Below, piece by piece: positions 24,085-32,778 of a stretch of 64,000 nt of DNA. The stretch comes from Microbacterium sp. cf046 (GTDB lineage Bacteria; Actinomycetota; Actinomycetes; Actinomycetales; Microbacteriaceae), in the NCBI RefSeq assembly GCF_900114345.1, contig NZ_FOZJ01000003.1, forward strand, positions 434,001-498,000, in the 5' to 3' direction. A program made the position numbers and the translations under genes. Within the stretch, counting starts at the first letter, position 1. Every line of letters starts with the position of its first letter. The notes beneath the pieces are model-generated. The model was not told the origin of the DNA and made no database searches. It was given only the letters and a program-made list of their open reading frames with translations.

Positions 24085-25071
24085 TCAGTACAGGCGCGAG
24101 TCGATGACCTCGGCGGCCTGCTCCTGCGTGAAGGACTGGTCCTCGACGTAGTAGGCCTTGTCGACGTCGGTGCCGGCCAGCACATCGGTCACGAGCCCGG
24201 CTGCGAGCTCGCCCAGCAGGGGGTTGCACTCGACGATGTAGTTGATCTTGCCGTCGACGAGCGCCTGCATGCCGTCTTTGACCGCGTCGATCGAGACGAT
24301 CTTGATGTCGACGCCCGGAACCAGGCCGGCCGCTTCGATCGCGTCGATGGCGCCGAGCGCCATGTCGTCATTGTGGGCGTAGAGCAGGTCGATGTCCGAG
24401 CCGTACTTCTGCAGGAAGCCCTCCATCACGGTCTTGCCGTCGGCCCGCGTGAAGTTGCCCGTCTGCGAGTCGAGCGTCGTGATGGCGGTGCCCTCGATCG
24501 CCTCGGCGAAGCCCTCGGCGCGATCGTTGGCGGGGGCCGATCCTGTCGTGCCCTCGAGCACGACCATGTTCGTGGGCGTGTCGCCGAACGTCTCGGCCGC
24601 CCACTCGCCGGCGGTGACGCCTTCCTTCTTGAAGTCGAGGCCGACCCAGCTCGCGAACAGCTCGTCGGAAGAGGTGACCGTGCGATCCTCGAGGATCACC
24701 GGGATGCCGGCATCCGCTGCTTCTTGGAGGACATCGTCCCAGCCGTCCTCGACGATGGGTGCGATCACGATCGCATCGACACCCTGGTTGATGAAGCTCC
24801 GCACTGCGGCGATCTGTGCGGCCGGGTCGTTGTCGGCCGCGTTGAACGTGAGATCGAAGCCGTTCTCCTCCGAGAACGCCGTCTTCATGGACTCGGTGTT
24901 CGCACTGCGCCATCCCGACTCCGAGCCCGTCTGCGCGAAGCCGACGCTGATCGGTCCGTCGTCGGTTCCACCCCCGCTGTCACCGCTGTCGCCGCTGGTG
25001 CCGGCGCATCCGGTGACGACCAGCGCCAGCGCAGCCAGCAGGGCGCCGCCACCGAGAATCTTCTTGTTCAT
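24085..25071 (-). CDS. Furanose/arabinose ABC substrate-binding lipoprotein (YtfQ-like)
   Basis: A 328-aa lipoprotein. The signal peptide MNKKILGGGALLAALALVVTGC ends in a lipobox Cys, then a Gly/Ser/Asp-rich linker. The mature domain matches the YtfQ pattern: ISVGFAQTGSESGWRSANT, AVRSFINQGVDAIVIAPIVEDGWDDVL, EGTTGSAPANDRAEGFAEAI, NFTRADGKTVMEGFL and LLYAHNDDMALGAIDAIEAAGL. YtfQ binds galactofuranose; relatives bind arabinose. ATG 25071 has GAGGAGG eight nt upstream. Two operator copies and a candidate promoter lie before it, and arabinose catabolic genes lie across the divergent region, so L-arabinose or arabinofuranosides are likely ligands. Confidence 0.9.
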   Translation of the reverse strand: MNKKILGGGALLAALALVVTGCAGTSGDSGDSGGGTDDGPISVGFAQTGSESGWRSANTESMKTAFSEENGFDLTFNAADNDPAAQIAAVRSFINQGVDAIVIAPIVEDGWDDVLQEAADAGIPVILEDRTVTSSDELFASWVGLDFKKEGVTAGEWAAETFGDTPTNMVVLEGTTGSAPANDRAEGFAEAIEGTAITTLDSQTGNFTRADGKTVMEGFLQKYGSDIDLLYAHNDDMALGAIDAIEAAGLVPGVDIKIVSIDAVKDGMQALVDGKINYIVECNPLLGELAAGLVTDVLAGTDVDKAYYVEDQSFTQEQAAEVIDSRLY

Positions 25072-25147
25072 GACCAAACCTCCTCGTTCGGGTTCCGGCA
25101 GCACTGCCGGCAACTGTCTCCGCGGATCCGGTCCGCGGTGTGACTGA

Positions 25148-25163
25148 ATGTTAGCCTTCACAT
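25148..25163. promoter_or_regulatory. Operator copy overlapping importer -10 box
   Basis: ATGTTAGCCTTCACAT matches the ATGTTACCGGTAACAT consensus at 12/16 positions. On the minus strand it contributes TAACAT, which can serve as a -10 box 19 nt from a TTGCGC at 25173-25178. Confidence 0.5.
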
Positions 25164-25179
25164 TCTGGTCCTGCGCAAG

Positions 25180-25195
25180 ATGTTAGCGGTAACAT
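25180..25195. promoter_or_regulatory. Operator copy upstream of importer promoter
   Basis: ATGTTAGCGGTAACAT differs from the perfect palindrome ATGTTACCGGTAACAT at one position. It lies 32 bp (about three helical turns) from the weaker copy at 25148, a spacing that allows cooperative binding on one DNA face. Confidence 0.7.
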
Positions 25196-25335
25196 TTCTG
25201 TAACGCGACCCCCCTGACTGTCGTTCGCACGGACGGGCGTCATCGAGAGAGGTGCGGAAGACGTGAGCGATCACATTCGGCGATCCGATAGGCCGCCGAC
25301 GGGCCGGGCGGTGCCGTCACCTGTCGGGCGACCAC

Positions 25336-25341
25336 TAGCCT
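25336..25341 (+). promoter_or_regulatory. -10 box (TAGCCT), leaderless lacI transcript
   Basis: TAGCCT is followed by 6 nt and ATG 25348, with no ribosome-binding site. It follows the same pattern as the starts at 2202, 3165, 32779 and 49380. Confidence 0.45.
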
Positions 25342-25347
25342 GGGCGC

Positions 25348-26370
25348 ATGAGCGAACCGTCGCCGGCACGCCCGACCGGTCGGGTCGGCGTCCGTGAGGT
25401 GGCCCGCGCCGCGGGAGTGTCGACGCAGACCGTGTCCCGGGTGATCAACGACCACCCGGGAATCCGCGATGAGACGCGCCAGCGCGTGCTCGATGCGATG
25501 GTGGCGCTGGACTACCGGGTGAACAACGCGGCACGCGCGCTCGGCACCAGCCGCACGCGCACGATCGGCATCCTGGCTTCCGACGCGAGCATGTACGGAC
25601 CGGCGGTGGGCATCCTGGCACTTGAGGCCGCAGCCCGCGCGGCGGGTCGCTGGGTCACGGCGGCGTATGCGGACGCGGGCGATGCGGAGTCGGTCGTCGA
25701 GGCTGCTCGCCACCTCTCCGCGCAGGGTGTGGACGGCATCGTCGTGGTCGCACCGCACGCGCGCACGCTCTCGGCGATCGAGGGAGCCCGGCTCGGGCTC
25801 GCGGTGGTCGCGCTGCACGGGCCGGACTCGTCCGCCGTGCAGCGGGAGGCCGCCGAGATCGCGGTCGCCCATCTGGCCGAGCTCGGCCATTCGCGGATCG
25901 GCCATCTCGCGGGGCCGGAGGACTGGCTCGAGGCGGTCGCTCGAGCCGAAGGATTCGAGGCGGCGCTCGCCGCGCGGTCGCTCACGCCGGCGAGCGTGTG
26001 GCGCGGGGACTGGAGTGCGGCATCCGGTCTGGCCGTATCGAGCGACATCGCCCGGGCGGTCCGATCCGGCGACGGACCGACGGCGCTGTTCGTCGCGAAC
26101 GATCAGATGGCGCTCGGTGTGATCGCCGGGCTCGCCGATGCCGGTGTCGCCGTTCCCGCGGATCTGAGCGTGGTCGGGGTCGACGACAATCCGGATGCCG
26201 CGTACTACCGCCCAGCGCTCACGACCGTGCGCCTCGACGTGGCGGGGGAGGCTGCGCACTGCATCGCCGAGGTGCTGGGCATCGAACGGCCCGCGGCATC
26301 CGACGCGCCCACCGCGCCCCTGCTGATTCCGCGTGCATCGTCGGCGCCGCGCCCGCGCGCATCGGGCTGA
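25348..26370 (+). CDS. LacI-family regulator (arabinose locus, copy B)
   Basis: A 340-aa LacI/GalR regulator with HTH RVGVREVARAAGVSTQTVSRVIND and hinge ARALGTSRTRT. The effector domain has GILASDASMYGPAVGILALE and SVVGVDDNPDAAYYRPALTTV. It is divergent from the importer operon and upstream of the kinase gene, with operators on both sides. The recognition helix TQTVSRV nearly equals that of copy A. A role as AraR-like repressor of araBA and the importer is inferred from this placement. Confidence 0.92.
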   Translation: MSEPSPARPTGRVGVREVARAAGVSTQTVSRVINDHPGIRDETRQRVLDAMVALDYRVNNAARALGTSRTRTIGILASDASMYGPAVGILALEAAARAAGRWVTAAYADAGDAESVVEAARHLSAQGVDGIVVVAPHARTLSAIEGARLGLAVVALHGPDSSAVQREAAEIAVAHLAELGHSRIGHLAGPEDWLEAVARAEGFEAALAARSLTPASVWRGDWSAASGLAVSSDIARAVRSGDGPTALFVANDQMALGVIAGLADAGVAVPADLSVVGVDDNPDAAYYRPALTTVRLDVAGEAAHCIAEVLGIERPAASDAPTAPLLIPRASSAPRPRASG

Positions 26371-26427
26371 ACGTGCGCGTGAGGCCACTGCCTCCGCGCG
26401 GAAGCAGGCCGGGTTGGCAGCACAGGC

Positions 26428-26443
26428 ATGTTACCGGTAACAT
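26428..26443. promoter_or_regulatory. Perfect arabinose operator before araB-like kinase
   Basis: ATGTTACCGGTAACAT is a perfect 16-bp palindrome. TTGGCA (26414-26419) and the TAACAT inside the operator are 18 nt apart and form a plausible promoter, so bound repressor would cover the -10 box. The kinase GTG lies 33 nt downstream. Confidence 0.8.
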
Positions 26444-26476
26444 AATCCGGACACGTCACTCGACGAGGAGACAACC

Positions 26477-28096
26477 GTGAACAGTTCCACCGCCGGCAGC
26501 GCCGGCCGGGAGGCGATCCTCGCCGGACGGACGTCGCTGGGCATCGAGCTGGGCTCGACGCGCATCAAGGCGTGTCTGATCTCGGACGACGGCGCCGCAG
26601 TGCTCGCGGTCGGCAGCCATGCGTGGGAGAACCGGTTCGTCGACAGGGTCTGGACCTACTCGCTCGATGACGTCTGGGCCGGCATCCGATCGGCGTACGG
26701 CGAGCTGATCGCCGACGTCGAGCGCCGGTACGACGTGCGCCTCGAGACCGTCGGCGCGATCGGCGTCTCGGCGATGATGCACGGCTACCTCGCATTCGAC
26801 GCCGACGACGAGCTGCTGGTGCCGTTCCGCACCTGGCGGAACACGACGACCGGCCCGGCTGCGACGGAGCTGACCGAGCTGCTCGGCACGAACATCCCGC
26901 TGCGGTGGTCTGTGGCCCACTTGCACCAGGCGGTGCTCGATGACGAGCCGCACCTCCGCCACGTGCGACACGTCACGACGCTGGCCGGCTATGTGCACGA
27001 GAAGCTCACCGGCCGCAAGGCGCTCGGCATCGGCGACGCGTCGGGGATGTTCCCGATCGACCCGGCGACCAAGGACTACGACGCGGAGCTGCTGAGCCGC
27101 TTCGATGCGCTCGTCGCAGGAAGTGCGCCCGGCCTGCAGCTGCGCGATCTGCTTCCCGATGTTCTCCCGGCCGGCGCGCCGGCCGGCGCGCTGACCACCG
27201 AAGGGGTGGCTCTGCTCGACCCGTCCGGCGCACTGCGCCCCGGCATCCCGTTCTGTCCGCCCGAGGGCGACGCCGGCACCGGCATGGTCGCGACGAATGC
27301 GGTCGCCCCGCGCACCGGGAACGTGAGCGCCGGCACGAGCATCTTCGCGATGGTCGTGCTCGAGCGCCCACTGGAGCGCGTGCACCACGAACTCGATCTG
27401 GTCACGACACCCGCCGGCGACCTCGTCGCGATGGTGCACTGCAACAACGGCGCGAGCGAGCTCGCCGCCTGGGCGGCCATGTTCGGCAGGTTCGCGGAGG
27501 CCGCCGGGACGCCGATCGACTCCGATGCCGTGTTCGACGTGCTGCTTCGGGAGGCACTCGAAGGCGAAGCGGATGCCGGAGGACTGCTCGCCTACAACCA
27601 CCTCGCCGGAGAGCCGATCGCGGGACTCGAAGAGGGGCGTCCGCTCTTCGTGCGCACGCCCGACAGCAGCCTCACGCTCGCGAACTTCATGCGCGCTCAG
27701 CTCTACGGCGTCTTCGCCACCCTGAGCCTCGGAATGCGTGTGCTGGAGGCGGAGGGCGTCGAGATCGACCGCATGTTCGCCCACGGAGGCATGTTCCGCA
27801 CCGCGGGCGTCGCGCAGCGATTCCTCGCCGGGGCCCTGGATGCCCCGGTCGCGGTCGGATCGACGGCGTCGGAGGGCGGGGCGTGGGGGATCGCGGTGCT
27901 CGCGTCCTACCTCTCGCATGCAGCCGACACCGATCTGTCGGCCTACCTGAACGATCACGTCTTCGCGGACGCCGAGATCGACGTCGTCGAACCCCGCGTC
28001 GACGACGTCGCCGGCTTCTCGGCGTACCTGGACCGCTACCGCGACGGCCTCGCCGTCGAAGCGGCGGCCGTCGCACAGCTGAGCCCCGATCGTTGA
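26477..28096 (+). CDS. FGGY-family carbohydrate kinase, probable L-ribulokinase
   Basis: A 539-aa sugar kinase. The N-terminal phosphate-binding loop is [14 protein letters not shown]; the central region is [14 protein letters not shown]; the C-terminal adenosine loop is [17 protein letters not shown]. By eye it is closer to the non-classical AraK-type (COG1070-like) kinases that sit next to araA in some Gram-positives than to E. coli AraB. Phosphorylation of L-ribulose is inferred from its direct partner araA. The GTG start has GAGGAG at 26465-26470. The operator palindrome sits in its promoter. No L-ribulose-5-phosphate 4-epimerase gene accompanies it. Confidence 0.87.
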   Translation: MNSSTAGSAGREAILAGRTSLGIELGSTRIKACLISDDGAAVLAVGSHAWENRFVDRVWTYSLDDVWAGIRSAYGELIADVERRYDVRLETVGAIGVSAMMHGYLAFDADDELLVPFRTWRNTTTGPAATELTELLGTNIPLRWSVAHLHQAVLDDEPHLRHVRHVTTLAGYVHEKLTGRKALGIGDASGMFPIDPATKDYDAELLSRFDALVAGSAPGLQLRDLLPDVLPAGAPAGALTTEGVALLDPSGALRPGIPFCPPEGDAGTGMVATNAVAPRTGNVSAGTSIFAMVVLERPLERVHHELDLVTTPAGDLVAMVHCNNGASELAAWAAMFGRFAEAAGTPIDSDAVFDVLLREALEGEADAGGLLAYNHLAGEPIAGLEEGRPLFVRTPDSSLTLANFMRAQLYGVFATLSLGMRVLEAEGVEIDRMFAHGGMFRTAGVAQRFLAGALDAPVAVGSTASEGGAWGIAVLASYLSHAADTDLSAYLNDHVFADAEIDVVEPRVDDVAGFSAYLDRYRDGLAVEAAAVAQLSPDR

Positions 28097-28139
28097 GCGC
28101 GAAGCACCCTCGCTCGATGACCGAATGAAAGGAACCGGC

Positions 28140-29651
28140 ATGACCCGCACCCCCCTTCCCACCACGCTCGACGGCTACGAGGTCTGGTTCGTCACGGGCA
28201 GCCAGAACCTGTACGGCGAAGAGACGCTGCGCCAGGTCGCGGAGCAGTCGCAGGCGGTCGCAGACGGCCTCGGCGCACTGCCGGTCAAGGTCGTGTGGAA
28301 GCCGGTGCTGAAGGATTCCGACAGCATCCGCCGCCTCGCCCTCGAGGTGAACGCGCGCGACGACGTCATCGGCGTGATCGCCTGGATGCACACCTTCAGC
28401 CCCGCCAAGATGTGGATCGCCGGGCTGGATGCGCTGCAGAAGCCGCTCCTGCACCTGCACACGCAGGCCAACGTCGAGCTGCCCTGGGCCGACATCGACT
28501 TCGACTTCATGAACCTCAACCAGGCCGCGCACGGCGACCGCGAGTTCGGGTACATCCAGACCCGCCTCGGCGTCGCCCGCAAGACCGTCGTCGGTCACGT
28601 GTCGAATCCGACCGTGCTCCAGCAGGTCGAGGACTGGCAGCGCGCGGCCGCCGGGTGGACGGCATCCCGCACCCTCAAGCTCGCCCGCTTCGGCGACAAC
28701 ATGCGCTACGTCGCCGTCACCGAGGGGGACAAGACCGAGGCCGAGCTGCGCTTCGGCGTGCAGGTGAACACGTGGGGCGTGAACGAGCTCGTCGAGGCGG
28801 TGGATGCCGCATCCGAGGCCGATGTCGATGCCCTGGTCGCCGAGTACGAGGAGCTCTACGACGTCGCCGACGAGTTGCGCGCGGGCGGCGCCCGGCACCA
28901 GTCGCTGCGCGACGGCGCCGCGATCGAGCTGGGTCTGCGCTCATTCCTCGAGGAGGGCGGATTCGGCGCCTTCACGACGAGCTTCGAAGACCTCGGCGCG
29001 CTGAAGCAGCTGCCCGGTCTCGCGGTGCAGCGGCTGATGGCCGAGGGCTACGGGTTCGGCGCCGAGGGCGACTGGAAGACCGCGATCCTGGTGCGGGTCG
29101 CGAACGTTATGGGTGCGGGCCTGCCCGGCGGTGCGAGCCTGATGGAGGACTACACGTACGACCTCGTGCCCGGAAGCGAACGCATCCTCGGTGCGCACAT
29201 GCTCGAGGTCTCGCCGTCGCTCACGACCGCGAAGCCCCGGCTCGAAGTGCACGCGCTCGGCATCGGCGGCAAGGACGACCCGGTGCGCCTCGTGTTCACC
29301 GCCGACCCCGGCCCCGCGCTGGTCGTCGCCATGAGCGACATGCGCGACAGGTTCCGCCTGGTCGCGAACGTCGTCGAGAACGTGGATGCGCCCGACCTGC
29401 CCAAGCTCCCGGTCGGCCGCGCCGTCTGGAAGCCCGCGCCCGACTTCGCCACGAGCGCCGCGTGCTGGCTCGCGGCCGGTGCGGCCCACCACACGGTCAT
29501 GACCACCGCGGTCGGCATCGAGGTGTTCCGCGACTTCGCCGAGATCGCGAAGACCGAACTCGTCGTGATCGACGAGACGACCACGGTCCGCGGCTTCCAG
29601 AGCGAGCTGCGCTGGAACCAGGCATACTATCGACTGGCCCAGGGCTTCTGA
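28140..29651 (+). CDS. araA: L-arabinose isomerase
   Basis: A 503-aa enzyme converting L-arabinose to L-ribulose, full length for the family. Recognisable parts are [20 protein letters not shown] at the start, [49 protein letters not shown], and the metal/active-site regions [15 protein letters not shown] and [13 protein letters not shown] with catalytic Glu and His residues. ATG 28140 is preferred over ATG 28125 because GAAAGGA precedes it. It lies 43 nt after the kinase gene in one operon. Cytoplasmic. Confidence 0.96.
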   Translation: MTRTPLPTTLDGYEVWFVTGSQNLYGEETLRQVAEQSQAVADGLGALPVKVVWKPVLKDSDSIRRLALEVNARDDVIGVIAWMHTFSPAKMWIAGLDALQKPLLHLHTQANVELPWADIDFDFMNLNQAAHGDREFGYIQTRLGVARKTVVGHVSNPTVLQQVEDWQRAAAGWTASRTLKLARFGDNMRYVAVTEGDKTEAELRFGVQVNTWGVNELVEAVDAASEADVDALVAEYEELYDVADELRAGGARHQSLRDGAAIELGLRSFLEEGGFGAFTTSFEDLGALKQLPGLAVQRLMAEGYGFGAEGDWKTAILVRVANVMGAGLPGGASLMEDYTYDLVPGSERILGAHMLEVSPSLTTAKPRLEVHALGIGGKDDPVRLVFTADPGPALVVAMSDMRDRFRLVANVVENVDAPDLPKLPVGRAVWKPAPDFATSAACWLAAGAAHHTVMTTAVGIEVFRDFAEIAKTELVVIDETTTVRGFQSELRWNQAYYRLAQGF

Positions 29652-29674
29652 CCCTCCCGGGGCACTCCTCTCCT

Positions 29675-30619
29675 ATGCGCACACTTCTCTCCGGTACCCA
29701 GCACGCGCTGCGCGCGGGCGACTACGAAGCCGTCATCGCGAGCGTGGGGGCCACCCTCCGCTCCCTCACGTTCGACGGCCGCGACCTCACCGTGCCGTTC
29801 GACGCGGACGAGGTCCGCCCGTCGTACCGCGGAGCGACGCTGGCGCCCTGGCCCAACCGCGTGGTCGACGGCCGGTACACCTTCGCGGGTGTCGAGCGTC
29901 AGGTCGCCCTCACCGAACCGGCCCGCCACCACGCCCTGCATGGGCTCGGGAGCTGGCTCGACTACGAGGCGATCGACAAGGGACCGAGCCACGTCACCCT
30001 GGCCGCCGCGATCGAGCCGCAGACGGGCTACCCGTGGCGGATCCTCATCGAGACCACGTTCGCGCTCGATGCGGACGGCCTCACTCAGACGGTCACCGCG
30101 ACCAACGAGAGTCCGGATACCGCCCCCTGGGGCACCGGCCCGCACCCGTATCTCGTGGCCGGGCCCGGTCACGTCGACGACTGGACCCTCGAGCTGCCGG
30201 CCGCGGACGTGCTCGCCGTCACCCCCGACCGCCTGAGCCCGATCGGGCTGCGCGCGGTGGATGCCGACGACCCCGACCGGTTCGACTTCCGGACGGCCCG
30301 GCAGATCCGCACGGTCGAGCTCGATCACGCGTACACGTCGCTCACGCGCGATGCAGAGGGATTCGCGGTCGTCCGGGTGACGGACGCCGCAGGTTCGGGC
30401 GTCGAGATGGCGTGGGGCGGAGCGTGCCCGTGGGTGCAGGTGCACACCTCCGACAAGGGGGTGGGCAAGCCGGGTCACCGCACCGGGCTCGCGGTCGAGC
30501 CCATGACGTGCGCGCCGGATGCGTTCAACGCCGACGCCTACGACTACGACGCGGGTCTGATCGTGCTCGAGCCGGGGGCGTCGAGCGCGGCATCCTGGCG
30601 CATCTCCGCGATCCAGTAA
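29675..30619 (+). CDS. Aldose 1-epimerase (mutarotase)
   Basis: A 314-aa GalM-like protein that interconverts alpha and beta anomers of sugars. It has YRGATLAPWPNRVVDGRYTF, the catalytic-type His in HHALHGL, a second His in GTGPHPYLV, and Glu in GLAVEPMTCAPDAFN. It follows araA by 23 nt, so it is the third gene of the arabinose operon, where it would equilibrate arabinose anomers before isomerisation. The tandem repeat block begins just after its stop. Confidence 0.92.
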   Translation: MRTLLSGTQHALRAGDYEAVIASVGATLRSLTFDGRDLTVPFDADEVRPSYRGATLAPWPNRVVDGRYTFAGVERQVALTEPARHHALHGLGSWLDYEAIDKGPSHVTLAAAIEPQTGYPWRILIETTFALDADGLTQTVTATNESPDTAPWGTGPHPYLVAGPGHVDDWTLELPAADVLAVTPDRLSPIGLRAVDADDPDRFDFRTARQIRTVELDHAYTSLTRDAEGFAVVRVTDAAGSGVEMAWGGACPWVQVHTSDKGVGKPGHRTGLAVEPMTCAPDAFNADAYDYDAGLIVLEPGASSAASWRISAIQ

Positions 30620-30632
30620 GCGGTCCAGCGAT

Positions 30633-30816
30633 TCGGCTCGGTGGTGCCCGGGCGTTTCGTCTCGCTTCGCTCGCTCAACGACCGGGGTTCGCTCGGTGGT
30701 GTGCGGGCTCGTCTCGCTTCGCTCGCTCGACGACCGAGGGTTCGCTCAGTGGTGGCCGGGCTCTTCTCACTTCGCTCGCTCGACGACCGGGGTTCGCTCA
30801 GTGGTGCCCGGGCTCG
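30633..30816. repeat. Tandem repeat, 52-53 bp period, about 3.5 copies
   Basis: Three full units and one partial unit begin near 30633, 30686, 30739 and 30791. Each starts with GGTTCGCTCRGTGGTG and contains CTTCGCTCGCTCGACGACC. Units differ by a few substitutions. The last, partial unit runs into the 3' end of the next (minus-strand) gene and encodes its last residues (PGHH) and stop codon. It is a plain tandem array, not CRISPR: there are no unique spacers. Confidence 0.8.
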
Positions 30817-31358
30817 ACCATCTCGCCGTGCGGCACGGCGTGCTGACCGGCTTCGGTCGCGGCGAGCGCGGGAGTCACCAGTGCGGCCACCAGGAAGGCG
30901 CCGACGACGAGTCCGACGACTCGCCGAGCCCCGGCATCCTTCGTCCGTGACGCGCGCGCCGCGGCGCGCAGCGCGAGCGCGCACCCGAGGGCCGTCGCGA
31001 TCGACAGCACGAGCGATGCCGCCACGGCGAACACGCTGACCCGGGTCGGATCCAGCGCCATCGCCGCGACGGAGATGAGGATGACGGCCAGGGAGCCGGC
31101 GACGCCCGCCCGAGGGACGACGATGCGTCCTCGGGCGAGCGCCACGGCTCCCCAGCCGATTGCGGCGGCGCCGACCACGAGGAGGAGGATGCCGGCCATC
31201 CGAATGGCCGGCCCTCCGTCCCCTGTGATCGCGCCGGCGCCGAGCGCGAGCTGGACCAGACCTGCACCCCACGCTGCAAGAGCGGGCCACGACGGCGCTG
31301 CGGCGATGCCCCCCTGGGCGCCGACCTCCGTCGCTCGTGGTGCTGTCATGGTGTCCAT
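30798..31358 (-). CDS. Hypothetical membrane protein
   Basis: A 186-aa protein with about four hydrophobic segments (around residues 24-60, 68-82, 90-112 and 145-165), Ala/Gly/Val-rich, with arginine-rich short loops. No known domain was recognised. ATG 31358 or 31349 are both possible starts. The last residues, ending PGHH, come from the tandem repeat that overlaps its 3' end, so the stop may have been set by repeat expansion. It is followed upstream by a DUF4383 membrane protein gene on the same strand, 26 nt away, probably in one operon. Confidence 0.65.
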   Translation of the reverse strand: MDTMTAPRATEVGAQGGIAAAPSWPALAAWGAGLVQLALGAGAITGDGGPAIRMAGILLLVVGAAAIGWGAVALARGRIVVPRAGVAGSLAVILISVAAMALDPTRVSVFAVAASLVLSIATALGCALALRAAARASRTKDAGARRVVGLVVGAFLVAALVTPALAATEAGQHAVPHGEMVEPGHH

Positions 31359-31384
31359 CTCGGCTCGTTTCGGTCGCTCTGCTG

Positions 31385-31804
31385 TCAGGCCGTGCGGCTT
31401 GACAGGTTGGAGCTGACTCCGCGTTCGGCCGCGAGTCCGACGCCCAGGAGCACGAGTGCGCTCGCGAGGTGCAGGAAGTGGTCGAACGTGTTCAGAGCGA
31501 GGATGTTCAGCGCGGTGCCGACGAGGAAGAAGCCGACGATACCGAGCAGAAGATAGGTCGCTCCGACGATGATGTTGACGGTCTTGGCCGCGCGGGCCGA
31601 CGCGAGTCCTGCGATGAGCAGTGCGGCGCCGATCAGGAGGTGGGCGATGTTGTGCAGCGGGTTCACCATGAAGATCCCCAGCAGCAGCCCTCCCTCCGTG
31701 GCGAGGAATCCGACCCCGCCGGTGACGGCGAAGCCGAGAAGTCCGACGAGGATGTAGACCGCGCCGAAGATCGTGGCGACGAGGCGGTTCGGTGACGAGC
31801 GCAT
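31385..31804 (-). CDS. DUF4383 membrane protein
   Basis: A 139-aa protein with four transmembrane segments matching DUF4383: RLVATIFGAVYILVGLLGF, then MVNPLHNIAHLLIGAALLIAGL, then NIIVGATYLLLGIVGFFLVG, and the family-typical LNTFDHFLHLASALVLLGVGL. The HxxHLxxG-like repeats in helices two and four are the signature of the family. Function is unknown, though it is widespread in actinobacteria. ATG 31804 follows AGGAGG. Confidence 0.85.
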   Translation of the reverse strand: MRSSPNRLVATIFGAVYILVGLLGFAVTGGVGFLATEGGLLLGIFMVNPLHNIAHLLIGAALLIAGLASARAAKTVNIIVGATYLLLGIVGFFLVGTALNILALNTFDHFLHLASALVLLGVGLAAERGVSSNLSSRTA

Positions 31805-31917
31805 GTGCGACCTCCTGTTTGTGCGCGGCCGGTGCCGCGTCTGCAAGGTCTTCGGAGACGGCGGCGGAATGGTTTGGGCCGCACCCACGGATCCGGTCGG
31901 GGGCAGGGACGACGAAA

Positions 31918-31941
31918 GGCCCCGGAGTATTCTCCGAGGCC
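31918..31941 (-). terminator. Terminator after small stress protein
   Basis: A 10-bp stem with one mismatch (GGCCTCGGAG / CTCCGGGGCC on the minus strand) and a 4-nt loop is followed by TTTCG. It lies downstream of the 65-aa gene read on the minus strand. The rest of 31805-31990 shows no gene. Confidence 0.6.
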
Positions 31942-31990
31942 CTCCGTACGTATGCCCGCGGCCAGGCGCCGGGGACGGATCAGGGTGCGA

Positions 31991-32188
31991 TCAGCTGTCG
32001 CGCATCTTCTCTTTGAGATCGTTGCGCGTCTGGACCGAGTCACGTTCGGCTTCTGCCTTCTTCACGTCGGCGTCCGCTTTCACTTCGTCGACCTTGTCGC
32101 CGAAGGCGTCAGTGGTGTCCTCCCACTTGTCCTTGATCTTGCGCCCTGCGGTGTCTGCCGTTTCCTTGGCGTCATCCATGATTCCCAT
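31991..32188 (-). CDS. Small hydrophilic CsbD/LEA-like protein
   Basis: A 65-aa highly charged, helix-forming protein rich in Asp, Lys and Glu (for example DDAKETADTAGRKIKDKWED and KADADVKKAEAERDS), without Cys or hydrophobic segments. Composition resembles CsbD-like and LEA-like stress proteins, but the family is not certain. The ATG at 32188 follows AAAGGAG. It is a single-gene unit with its own terminator. Confidence 0.65.
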   Translation of the reverse strand: MGIMDDAKETADTAGRKIKDKWEDTTDAFGDKVDEVKADADVKKAEAERDSVQTRNDLKEKMRDS

Positions 32189-32305
32189 GTTGCGCTCCTT
32201 TCGTGAAGGTGACTGCGATGACGTTACGTCCACCTCCCCTCACGCGCGGGGGGCTTGCGCGGGAGCCATCGGGTTGCTAGGCGTCGGTGTGCGAAACTCT
32301 CAGAC

Positions 32306-32737
32306 ATGCGATTCGAGACGACACTCTTCCGCGTCGGCAACAACACAGGGATCGACGTGCCGCCCGAGGTGCTCGAGCAGCTCGGCGGAGGCAAGCGCCC
32401 GCTCGTGAACGTGACGGTCAACGACGACTTTTCGTACCGCAGCGCGATCGCGCCGATGGCCGGCCGGTTCCTCATCTCGTTCAGCTCCGACAAGCGGGCC
32501 GCCACCGGTCTGCAGGGCGGCGAGACGATCACGGTCGACCTGACCCTCGACACCGAGCCGCGCACGGTCGAGGTTCCCGACGACCTCGCCGCGGCACTGG
32601 CGGACGCAGGACTGCGCGAGTCGTTCGACAAGCTCGCACCGAGTCACCAGAAGGCCCACGTCACGAGCGTCGAAGGAGCCAAGGCCACCGAGACGCGCGC
32701 GCGGCGCGTCGCGGCGGTCGTCGAGAAGCTTTCCTAG
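32306..32737 (+). CDS. DUF1905/YdeI-like protein
   Basis: A 143-aa protein with an N-terminal DUF1905 beta-barrel (FETTLFRVGNNTGIDVPPEVLEQLGGGKRPLVNVTVNDDFSYRS) and a short C-terminal YdeI/OmpD-associated helical tail (SFDKLAPSHQKAHVTSVEGAKATETRARR). That tail is linked in other bacteria to peptide-resistance proteins. The molecular function is not known. No Shine-Dalgarno is seen before ATG 32306. Confidence 0.8.
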   Translation: MRFETTLFRVGNNTGIDVPPEVLEQLGGGKRPLVNVTVNDDFSYRSAIAPMAGRFLISFSSDKRAATGLQGGETITVDLTLDTEPRTVEVPDDLAAALADAGLRESFDKLAPSHQKAHVTSVEGAKATETRARRVAAVVEKLS

Positions 32738-32765
32738 GGCCCTGGGCGTCGTCGTCGCGCGCCCC

Positions 32766-32771
32766 TAGTAT
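32766..32771 (+). promoter_or_regulatory. -10 box (TAGTAT), leaderless membrane-protein transcript
   Basis: TAGTAT is followed by 7 nt and ATG 32779. This favours ATG 32779 over the in-frame ATG at 32770, which lies inside the -10 box itself. Confidence 0.5.
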
Positions 32772-32778
32772 GAGCGGC

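Noticed and set aside
22526..24151. A 541-codon open frame on the plus strand
   Set aside because: Antisense to the YtfR-like ATPase; composition (Arg, Asp, Gly, His rich) is typical of a shadow frame.
30633..30816. CRISPR array
   Set aside because: The units are contiguous with no unique spacers and no cas genes are present; it is a simple tandem repeat.
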